From Acetobacteraceae bacterium (GTDB taxonomy: Bacteria; Pseudomonadota; Alphaproteobacteria; Acetobacterales; Acetobacteraceae): a stretch of 8,178 nt of DNA. This document shows, in pieces, positions 1 to 5,308 of the stretch. Below the pieces are notes generated by a model that was given only the letters and a program-made list of their open reading frames with translations, was not told the origin of the DNA and searched no databases. Where the stretch lies: positions 1 to 8,178 of the forward strand of contig JAIYAI010000339.1 of NCBI GenBank assembly GCA_027489135.1, in the 5' to 3' direction. Positions within the stretch are counted from its first letter, which is position 1. Every line of letters begins with the position of its first letter. Made by a program: the position numbers and the translations under genes.

Positions 1-632
1 ATCGGCAGGCCCACCGTCAGGTCCACCACTGCCATGGAGATCCGCCCCGCCACGAGGTCGGTCATGGTGTTGGCCGATGAGCGATAGGGCACGTCCAGGA
101 TCTCCGCCCCCGCGCCGCGCGCCAGCATCTTCCCCGCCGCGAGATAGACCGCGGACCAGTGGCCGAAAGTCAGCGTCCCCGGCTTCGCGCGGGCCAGCGC
201 GATCAGCGCCGCGATGTCGCGTGCGGGCACGGAGGGGTGCACCAGCAGCATCAGCGGGAAGATGCCGATCATGGCGACGGGGACGAAGTCCCGCACCGGG
301 TCGTAGGGCAGGCTGCGGTAGAGCGCGGGGTTGATCGCCTGCGTCGTGCCGGTGGTGAAGAAAAAATTCTGCCCGTCCGGCCGGGCCCGCGCCGCGGCGG
401 TGGCGCCGATGCTGCCGTTTGCCCCGCCGCGATTGTCGATCAGCACGGGCTGGCCGAGCACGCGCGTCAGGTTCTCCGCCAGGATGCGCGCCACGCCATC
501 CGTGCCGCCGCCGGGGGCGAAGGGGATGATCGCGTTGACCGGGCGCTCCGGCCAGGCGGCGCGGGCCGGGAGCGCGGGAAGGGCAAGCACGCTGCCCAGC
601 AGCGCGCGACGGGGGATCTTGAGCATCGGCAT
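1..632 (-). CDS. Bug/TctC-family tripartite tricarboxylate transporter substrate-binding receptor (C-terminus cut by window edge)
   Basis: This is the N-terminal 210 residues of a periplasmic solute receptor of the Bug/TctC family, which normally has about 320 residues; the C-terminal third lies beyond the left edge. It starts with a signal peptide containing an Arg pair (KIPRRALLGSVLALPALPARA, Tat-like or Sec), with cleavage probably near residue 25 before AWPERPV. Family hallmarks follow: IIPFAPGGGTDGVAR (about 35-50), LGQPVLIDNRGGANGSIGA (about 59-77), RPDGQNFFF, INPALYRSLPYDPVRDFVPV and VPYRSS. ATG at 632 directly follows the sulfatase TAG (635-633), so the two genes are very probably co-transcribed and translationally coupled. 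An alternative start is the ATG two codons later (626). Such receptors bind carboxylates or aromatic acids and usually serve TctA/TctB membrane proteins, but many are orphans, and no TctAB gene is visible here. The ligand cannot be read from sequence. The family call is firm. Confidence 0.93.
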   Translation of the reverse strand, partial: MPMLKIPRRALLGSVLALPALPARAAWPERPVNAIIPFAPGGGTDGVARILAENLTRVLGQPVLIDNRGGANGSIGATAAARARPDGQNFFFTTGTTQAINPALYRSLPYDPVRDFVPVAMIGIFPLMLLVHPSVPARDIAALIALARAKPGTLTFGHWSAVYLAAGKMLARGAGAEILDVPYRSSANTMTDLVAGRISMAVVDLTVGLP

Positions 633-2132
633 CTAGCTCGGGAAGCCGACCATCTTGTCCGGCGCGACGGCCGGCGGCTGCGGGTAGTGTAGCCCGCGCT
701 GGCCGGAGAGGCTGCGATCCGGACGGCCCGGGAAGGGCCCGGGATCGAAGCCGCGCAATGCGCCGTCCCGCACCCAGCCCAGATCGAGATCCGTGCCCCA
801 GGCCGCTTCGACCAGCGCCTGCTCGAGCCGGCTGCGCACCCCGGCATAGTCGGGGTCTTCCGAACGTTCCTCGCATTCCCCGGGATCGCGGGCGAGGTCG
901 AAGAGATGGAAGCGATGGCCCGCGGGGTACCAGATCAGCTTGTGCCGGCCGTCATGCGCCATGCGGCAGGCGCCGTTGTTCTCCAGCGTGTCGCCGGTCA
1001 GCACGGCGCGCTTCTGCGGGCCCACCATGGACAGCCCCTCCGCGGTCGGCGGCGCGGGGATGCCGGCGAGGTCGAGCAAGGTCGGCATCACGTCCACCAG
1101 CCCGACCAGCCGGTCATCCACCCGGTCGGTGCCGACGCGCGCATCGCCGGCGCAGCCCACCAGGATGCAGGGGATATTGGCCGAGCCCTCGTAGTAGGTC
1201 CGCTTGGCGTAGAGCCCGTGGTCGCCAAGCATGTCGCCATGGTCGGCAGTGATCAGGATGATGGTGTCGTCCAGCAGCCCTTCCTCGCGCAGCGTACCGA
1301 TCACCACGCGCAGCTGATGATCCACATGGGTGCAGAGCGCGTAGAAGGCGCGCCGCACCTCCTCCAGCACATGCGGCGCCAAAGCGGGCCAGTAGTTGCG
1401 CGCCATCTTCAGGGCGAAGGGCTGGTCCTCGAAGCGCTCCGACCAGGCGGCGGTCAGCGCCGGCGGCGGGGTGAACTGGCGGTAGAGGTCCATGTAGGTC
1501 TGCAGCGGCACCAGCGGCGGATGCGGATGGGTGTAGGAGAGATACCAGAAGGCCGGCCGCGTCGGGTCGCGGCGGCGGATCTCCCGCGCCATGGCGAAGC
1601 TGGCCCAGTTGGTGACGTGCAGCTGCTCGTCCAGGTGCCAGGCGCGGTGCATGTAGTTGTTGTTGTTCATGCCGTGCAGGAACTGCTTGCCGGGCTGGCC
1701 ATGGTCGGCGAGGAAGATGTCGTGGTCGTCCGGGCCGCCGAGATGCGGCCGCCCCTCCTCGCTCAGTAGCACGTTGTCGAAGCCGATGCGGTCGCGCGGC
1801 GGATAGACGTGCAGCTTGCCCACGCAGGTGGTCTGGTAGCCGGCGCCGCGGAAGACATCGGCGATGGTCGGCAGGTGCTTTGGCATGGTGTTGGTGGTGC
1901 CGAAGACCCGATCGCCATGGGTGCGGGTGGTCGTGCCGGTCATCAGGGTGCGCCGGGCGGGGATGCAGATCGGCGTCTCGGAATAGGCGCGGGTGAAGCG
2001 CGTGCCGTTGCGGGCAAGCTGGTCCAGGGTGGGCGTCAGCACGGTCGGGTGGCCGGCGCAGCCGAGCATGGGGCCGGCCCATTGGTCCACCGTGATCATC
2101 AGCACGTTGGGCCGCGCTTGCGTGCCGCTCAT
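633..2132 (-). CDS. Cys-type sulfatase (alkaline phosphatase superfamily; arylsulfatase / choline-sulfatase / phosphonate monoester hydrolase-like)
   Basis: A 499-residue hydrolase of sulfate (or phosphonate) monoesters. The start chosen is ATG 2132, because GGGGGGAG (2147-2140) lies 7 nt upstream and the fold begins at once (ARPNVLMITVDQW); upstream in-frame ATGs would run into the divergent gene. The sulfatase signature C-x-P-x-R is CIPAR at 56-60 followed by RTLMTG, so Cys56 is the residue converted to formylglycine by a formylglycine-generating enzyme encoded elsewhere. Other metal or active-site candidates are Asp16 (VDQW), Lys106 and His108 (VGKLH), His202/His204 (THPHPP), Asp297-His298 in ITADHGDMLGDHG, and Lys310. 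The N-terminal VDQW resembles the choline-sulfatase/phosphonate monoester hydrolase branch rather than the DD-containing arylsulfatases. There is no signal peptide, so it is probably cytoplasmic. It is the first gene of a two-gene operon with the Bug receptor and is divergent from the extradiol dioxygenase. The substrate is unknown; an aryl sulfate would fit the neighbours but is not shown. Confidence 0.93.
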   Translation of the reverse strand: MSGTQARPNVLMITVDQWAGPMLGCAGHPTVLTPTLDQLARNGTRFTRAYSETPICIPARRTLMTGTTTRTHGDRVFGTTNTMPKHLPTIADVFRGAGYQTTCVGKLHVYPPRDRIGFDNVLLSEEGRPHLGGPDDHDIFLADHGQPGKQFLHGMNNNNYMHRAWHLDEQLHVTNWASFAMAREIRRRDPTRPAFWYLSYTHPHPPLVPLQTYMDLYRQFTPPPALTAAWSERFEDQPFALKMARNYWPALAPHVLEEVRRAFYALCTHVDHQLRVVIGTLREEGLLDDTIILITADHGDMLGDHGLYAKRTYYEGSANIPCILVGCAGDARVGTDRVDDRLVGLVDVMPTLLDLAGIPAPPTAEGLSMVGPQKRAVLTGDTLENNGACRMAHDGRHKLIWYPAGHRFHLFDLARDPGECEERSEDPDYAGVRSRLEQALVEAAWGTDLDLGWVRDGALRGFDPGPFPGRPDRSLSGQRGLHYPQPPAVAPDKMVGFPS

Positions 2133-2217
2133 CCGCTGTCTCCCCCCAAAGGTCTTGGGCGGCAGCTTAGCAGGGCGCGCCCGGGCTGGTAGCCTGGGTG
2201 GGACAGGGAGGACTGCC
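2133..2217. promoter_or_regulatory. Divergent promoter region between the sulfatase and the extradiol dioxygenase
   Basis: This 85-bp spacer must hold the signals for both divergent operons. On the plus strand a weak sigma70-like pair can be drawn: TTAGCA (2167-2172), a 17-bp spacer, then TAGCCT (2190-2195), leaving a leader of about 20 nt before ATG 2218. The Shine-Dalgarno AGGGAGGA (2205-2212) lies 5 nt before that ATG. On the minus strand the sulfatase Shine-Dalgarno GGGGGGAG occupies 2147-2140; I could not find a convincing promoter for it. Two symmetric elements lie inside the plus-strand promoter candidate: the perfect palindrome GGGCGCGCCC (2173-2182) and the imperfect inverted repeat CCCGGGCT/AGCCTGGG (2180-2198). 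In DNA this GC-rich such symmetry can arise by chance, so the promoter assignment is tentative. Confidence 0.4.
2180..2198. repeat. Inverted repeat overlapping the candidate -10 (possible operator)
   Basis: Arms CCCGGGCT (2180-2187) and AGCCTGGG (2191-2198) flank a 3-bp centre GGT. Seven of eight positions pair, and the eighth would be G:U in RNA. The repeat covers the candidate -10 hexamer TAGCCT (2190-2195) and touches the palindrome GGGCGCGCCC (2173-2182). The position would suit a repressor site controlling the dioxygenase gene, but no regulator gene is in the window and chance symmetry in GC-rich DNA is a real alternative. Confidence 0.25.
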
Positions 2218-3174
2218 ATGGAACCGATCATGGACATCGCCCATCTCGGGCATGTCGAGATCCTGACGCCGAAGCCGGAGGAGAGCTTGCGCTTCTTCAC
2301 CGACGTCATGGGCATGACCGTCAGCGGCCGCCAGGGCGACAGCGTCTATCTGCGCGGCTGGGACGACTACGAGCGCTATTCCCTGCAACTGACCGCGGCG
2401 AAGACCTCCGGCCTCGGCCATGCCGCCTTCCGCTGCCGTAGCCCGCAGGCGCTGGAGCGCCGCGTTGCCGCGCTGCGCGCCGAGGGCACCGAGGTCTGGG
2501 CGCATGAGGGCGAACTCGGCCACGGCACGGGCTGGCGCTTCCGCGATCCGGACGGGCATGTGCTGGAGCTCTACTACGACACCGAGTGGTACGCGGCCCC
2601 GCCGGAGCGCCGCCCAGCGCTGAAGAACCAGCGGGAGCGCTACCCGGCCCGCGGCGTGAATGTCCGGCGCCTGGATCACTTCAACTGCCTGGCCGTCGAT
2701 GTCCGCGCCTGCCGGGAATTCTTCGAACGCACCCTGGGCTTCCGCTGCACCGAACGCATCGAGCTCGACAACGGGGTCGAGGTGGGGATGTGGCTGACCG
2801 CGACCAACAAGTCCTACGACATGGCCTATGCGCGGGAAGGCAACGGCGTGCCGGGCCGGCTGCACCACATCACCTTCGCGTTGGACAGCCGGGAGGCCAT
2901 CCTGCAGGCCGCCGACACCTTCCTGGAAGCCGGCGTCGCCATCGAGAACGGCCCGCACAAGCACGCCATCCAGCAGACCTTCTTCCTCTATGTCTACGAG
3001 CCTGGCGGCAACCGCGTGGAACTGGCGCATGCCGGCGCGCGGCTGATCCTGGCGCCGGACTGGAAGACCATCACCTGGACCGAGGCGGAGCGCGGCAAGG
3101 GCCAAGCCTGGGGCCTGCAGATGACCGAGAGCTTCCGCACCTACGCCACCCCGCCGTTGCCGGAGAAGACCTGA
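2218..3174 (+). CDS. Two-domain VOC extradiol ring-cleavage dioxygenase, catechol 2,3-dioxygenase type, with an active-site His-to-Tyr change
   Basis: A 318-residue type I extradiol dioxygenase, close to the usual length of about 310. Such enzymes open a catechol ring next to the two hydroxyls using Fe(II) and O2. The start at ATG 2218 follows AGGGAGGA by 5 nt; a second ATG four codons on is less well placed. The N-terminal VOC domain (about 6-125) ends in FRDPDGHVLELYYDTEW, and the catalytic VOC domain spans about 150-275. Aligned by eye to Pseudomonas XylE, the iron ligands are His154 (RRLDHFNC), His217 (GRLHHITF) and Glu268 (GGNRVELA), and second-sphere His249 and Tyr258 are kept. The remaining conserved active-site His (XylE His199, in KAHDVAF) is Tyr200 here (KSYDMAY). 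The C-terminal TWTEAERGKGQAWG also resembles XylE. Its stop overlaps the next gene's start (ATGA, 3172-3176), so the two are coupled. The substrate is not predictable; a substituted catechol or protocatechuate-like diol is likely, if the enzyme is active at all. Confidence 0.93.
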   Translation: MEPIMDIAHLGHVEILTPKPEESLRFFTDVMGMTVSGRQGDSVYLRGWDDYERYSLQLTAAKTSGLGHAAFRCRSPQALERRVAALRAEGTEVWAHEGELGHGTGWRFRDPDGHVLELYYDTEWYAAPPERRPALKNQRERYPARGVNVRRLDHFNCLAVDVRACREFFERTLGFRCTERIELDNGVEVGMWLTATNKSYDMAYAREGNGVPGRLHHITFALDSREAILQAADTFLEAGVAIENGPHKHAIQQTFFLYVYEPGGNRVELAHAGARLILAPDWKTITWTEAERGKGQAWGLQMTESFRTYATPPLPEKT

Positions 3175-4037
3175 TGAACGCGGTTCTGAAAGTCGCCATC
3201 GGCCGCACGCCGCGGACCGAGGCGCTGTTCACCGGGGCGGTCGCCGCGCCCGATCTCGCGCTGGACCTCCCGGTCCTGCCCAACATCACCCGCGCCTTCG
3301 CGCCGATGCTGCGCGAGGGGCGCTACCCGGCCAGCGAGATGGCGATCGCCAGCTTCCTGATGGCCAAGGCCGGCGGACGGCCCGTGGTGCTGCTGCCGGT
3401 GGTGCTGGTGCAGCGCTTCCAGGAGGGGGCGATGTTCTGCCGCGCCGATCGCGGCATCACCGGCCCGGCCGACCTGCGCGGGCGGCGGATCGGCGTGCGC
3501 GCCTATAGCCAGACCACGGGCATGTGGCTGCGCGGCGTGCTGGAGGAGGATTTCGGCCTGGCCCCCGATGCCGCGCGCTGGGTGACCTTCGAGGACGCGC
3601 ACCATGCTGGCTACCGCGACCCACCCTGGGTGGAGCGCGCCGCGCCGGGCAGCGACATGACGGCGATGCTGCAGCGCGGGGAGCTGGACGCCGCGATCTT
3701 CGGCACGGAACTGCCGGAGGATCCGATGATCCGACCCGTCTTCCCCGATCTCGACGCCGCGGCGCAGCGGTTCCGGGCGCAGCATGGCTGCATGCCGGTG
3801 AACCACCTGGTCGTGGCGCGGCAGGACGTGGCTGCGGCGCGCGCGGGCGATCTCGAGACGCTGCTGCGCCTGCTGGTGCGATCGGGGGCGGAGGCGCCTG
3901 GGGCCGAGGCGCTGGCGCCGGCGCTACGCCTGGCCAGCCGCTGGTGCGCGGCGCAGGGGCTGACGCCGCGCGTGCTGTCGCTGGATGAGATCTGGGAGGG
4001 GACGCCCGCGCCGCTGCGTCAGACTTTCACGGGGTAG
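3174..4037 (+). CDS. 4,5-dihydroxyphthalate decarboxylase-like protein (periplasmic-binding-protein-like fold, cytoplasmic)
   Basis: A 287-residue protein resembling the group annotated as 4,5-dihydroxyphthalate decarboxylase (Pht5-like) or as NMT1/THI5-like substrate-binding protein. The supporting stretch is residues 44-125: REGRYPASEMAIASFLM, then PVVLVQRFQEGAMFCRADRG, ITGPADLRGRRIGVRAYSQT and GMWLRGVLEEDFGL. These match the conserved order DASEMS..., mild-basic loop, GI..P.DL.GKR.G...Y..T...W.RG in that group. There is no signal peptide, unlike transport receptors, so an enzymatic or sensor role in the cytoplasm is more likely. It is somewhat shorter than the roughly 320-330 residues usual for Pht5-type enzymes. 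The ATG overlaps the dioxygenase stop (ATGA) and GGAG (3162-3165) lies 8 nt upstream, so the two proteins are probably made together. That would suit decarboxylation of an aromatic acid before ring cleavage. Its 3' end overlaps the convergent VOC gene by 19 bp. The family call is good; the reaction is uncertain. Confidence 0.78.
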   Translation: MNAVLKVAIGRTPRTEALFTGAVAAPDLALDLPVLPNITRAFAPMLREGRYPASEMAIASFLMAKAGGRPVVLLPVVLVQRFQEGAMFCRADRGITGPADLRGRRIGVRAYSQTTGMWLRGVLEEDFGLAPDAARWVTFEDAHHAGYRDPPWVERAAPGSDMTAMLQRGELDAAIFGTELPEDPMIRPVFPDLDAAAQRFRAQHGCMPVNHLVVARQDVAAARAGDLETLLRLLVRSGAEAPGAEALAPALRLASRWCAAQGLTPRVLSLDEIWEGTPAPLRQTFTG

Positions 4038-4411
4038 TCGGCGAGTTCCGGCCGCATCGCCTCGATCACGAAATCGACGAAGGCGGCCGGGGCGTCGAGG
4101 TAGAATTCTCGGTCGGAATAGCTGCCGACCGAAGTATCGATGCCCTTGGTCCCGAGCCAGCCCGCCAGCTTGTCCAGCGCGGCTTGCGGCGCCTCGTCCA
4201 GGAAGGCGACCTGGGACCGCAGTTTGTCGGCATCCCGGTTCGCCGTGTCGCTGCGGCTGAACTGGAGGTCCACATTGGTGCCGGGCTGGCGCATCCAGAT
4301 GGAGCGCTCCGTCCGGCGCAACACGACGAAGCCGAGCTGCGTTGTCAGCATCTCGACGATGGTGTCGAAATGCGCGGGGTTCAGCCGGTTGGCGACGTGG
4401 TTGAAAATCAG
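4019..4411 (-). CDS. Small VOC (glyoxalase/dioxygenase-fold) protein, probable CTG start
   Basis: A single-module protein of about 130 residues with VOC-type order: a first strand IFNHVANRL, helix, GFVVLRR, RSIWMRQP, NVDLQFSRS, then a second half QVAFLDE, helix, GIDTSVGSYSDREFYLDAP and FVDFVIEAM. The first ATG (4351) gives only 110 residues, deletes the first strand and helix, and has no Shine-Dalgarno. Codons in frame with it continue upstream to 4411 with convincing VOC sequence. GGAGGA (4425-4420) sits exactly 8 nt before a CTG codon at 4411-4409, which I take as the start; ATT at 4420-4418, overlapping the crotonase TGA, is another possibility. It follows the crotonase stop by only 4 nt, so the two form an operon. 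It may be an isomerase, lyase or dioxygenase accessory domain; the metal ligands are not certain (His5 and the terminal Glu of VIEAM are candidates). Codon use is slightly less GC-biased than its neighbours. The function is unknown. Confidence 0.72.
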   Translation of the reverse strand: MIFNHVANRLNPAHFDTIVEMLTTQLGFVVLRRTERSIWMRQPGTNVDLQFSRSDTANRDADKLRSQVAFLDEAPQAALDKLAGWLGTKGIDTSVGSYSDREFYLDAPAAFVDFVIEAMRPELADYPVKV

Positions 4412-4415
4412 GTGC

Positions 4416-5210
4416 TCAATCCTCCAGCGTCGGCAGCCGGTAGCGATCCTGCGGATCGAGCCAACCCTTGAAGTTGGGCGCGCGCTTCTCGGCGAAGGCG
4501 GCGCGGGATTCCATCAGGTCGGACTTGTCGCCGTGGTCGTGCAGCTTGCCGGCCAGCGCTTCGAAGTTGGGCGCCACCCGCGGCCGCATCTGCCGCATCA
4601 TGTGCACCGTGTTCACCCGCGCCGCCGGCGGCAGGGTCAGCAGGTGGCGGCCCATCTCCAGCGCCGTCTCGATCAGCGTCTCGGGCTCCGCGAGCCGGTT
4701 GAGGAAGCCGATCTCGTGGAAGCGCTCTGCCGTGAAGCGGAAGCCCAGCGCCATCTCCATGGCGATGGGATAGGGCAGGTTCGCCAGATGCCCGTGGTTG
4801 TAGCCGCCGAGCAACCAGCGCTTCGCCTCCGACACCTCGAAGACCGCGCCGCGAACGGCGACGCGCAGATCCGTCCGCTCCACCAGCATGAAGCCGCCGC
4901 CCATGGCGAAGCCGTTCACCGCGGCGATCACCGGCTTCTCCAGCGCGCCGGACATGAAGGGGTCCTCGATCGTGGCGCGGCGACCGCCGGCGGCGCCGTC
5001 GGCGAGCGACTCCTTCATGTCCTCTCCCGCACAGAAGCCGCGGCCGGTGCCGGTGAAGACGGCGACCTCCAGTTCGGGGTCGGCGCGGAAGGCCGTCCAG
5101 GTCTCGGCCAGTCTCTGGCGAAGCTCCTGGTTCAGGGCGTTCATCCGCTCGGGGCGGTTCATGCGCACCACCAGGATCTGCCCGTGGCGCTCGGTCTCGA
5201 GGATGCTCAT
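4416..5210 (-). CDS. Enoyl-CoA hydratase/isomerase (crotonase) family protein
   Basis: A 264-residue crotonase, the usual family length. ATG 5210 is chosen because the conserved N-terminus begins there (ILVVRMNRPERMNALN) and an AGGA motif lies 7 nt upstream; an in-frame ATG at 5276 would add 22 residues of unrelated sequence inside the promoter region. The oxyanion hole is built by GRGFCAGEDMKE (57-68) and AAVNGFAMGGGF (97-107). At the first catalytic Glu position (rat mitochondrial hydratase Glu144, in GGGCE) this protein has Met108, while Glu128 (VSEAKRWLLGG) fits the second Glu position (Glu164). It is therefore unlikely to be an ordinary beta-oxidation hydratase; isomerase, CoA-thioester hydrolase, C-C bond or decarboxylation chemistry are possible. 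The C-terminal FAEKRAPNFKGW is typical of the family. It leads an operon with the small VOC gene and is divergent from the MFS gene. Confidence 0.93.
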   Translation of the reverse strand: MSILETERHGQILVVRMNRPERMNALNQELRQRLAETWTAFRADPELEVAVFTGTGRGFCAGEDMKESLADGAAGGRRATIEDPFMSGALEKPVIAAVNGFAMGGGFMLVERTDLRVAVRGAVFEVSEAKRWLLGGYNHGHLANLPYPIAMEMALGFRFTAERFHEIGFLNRLAEPETLIETALEMGRHLLTLPPAARVNTVHMMRQMRPRVAPNFEALAGKLHDHGDKSDLMESRAAFAEKRAPNFKGWLDPQDRYRLPTLED

Positions 5211-5308
5211 CCCGTCATCCTGCCGCCCCGCGCGCCGGCTGGAAAGCCGGTTGTCGCTGGCGTCATCCGGTCGCAAGATCGTGCCGGAGTGGAGGAATCG
5301 TCACAGGG
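5211..5308. promoter_or_regulatory. Divergent promoter region between the crotonase and the MFS transporter
   Basis: This 98-bp spacer separates the two divergent starts. A weak plus-strand promoter candidate is TTGTCG (5251-5256), a 17-bp spacer, then CAAGAT (5274-5279), which would give a leader of about 23 nt to ATG 5309. GGAGGA (5291-5296) is the MFS Shine-Dalgarno, but its 12-nt spacing is longer than optimal. The 8-bp direct repeat CGTCATCC occurs at 5213-5220 and 5261-5268. The candidate -35 directly follows a perfect hairpin at 5235-5250. I found no convincing minus-strand promoter for the crotonase. Confidence 0.4.
5235..5250. repeat. Perfect 6-bp inverted repeat with GGAA loop
   Basis: CCGGCT (5235-5240), GGAA (5241-5244) and AGCCGG (5245-5250) form a perfect inverted repeat. 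As RNA on the plus strand, GGAA is a GNRA-type tetraloop, which stabilises short stems. As DNA it lies immediately upstream of the candidate MFS -35 (5251-5256). In the crotonase mRNA leader it would form the complementary stem with a UUCC loop. An operator or a leader hairpin are both possible; there is no U-run, so it is not a typical intrinsic terminator. Confidence 0.35.

Noticed and set aside
906..1769. Plus-strand open frame of 287 codons antisense to the sulfatase
   Set aside because: The composition is low-complexity (V, G, A, H, Q, R) with no family resemblance, and the opposite strand carries the full sulfatase motif set.
2133..2315. Upstream in-frame starts for the sulfatase (to 2315) and for the dioxygenase (to 1993)
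   Set aside because: They extend into the divergent neighbour and lack Shine-Dalgarno sequences; ATG 2132 and ATG 2218 each have strong ones and match the beginning of the domain.
2167..3105. Minus-strand open frame of 312 codons antisense to the extradiol dioxygenase
   Set aside because: No family features; the plus strand here encodes an enzyme with all its ligand residues recognised.
2586..3173. Upstream extension of the decarboxylase-like gene (in-frame ATG at 2586)
   Set aside because: The extension lies within the dioxygenase gene in another frame and reads as Arg/Pro/Gly-rich noise; the ATGA-coupled start at 3174 with GGAG upstream begins with family-like sequence.
3174..4037. ABC-transporter periplasmic substrate-binding protein as the call for the decarboxylase-like gene
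   Set aside because: No signal peptide or lipobox, no ABC permease or ATPase neighbour, and translational coupling to a cytoplasmic dioxygenase; kept only as a fold-level alternative.
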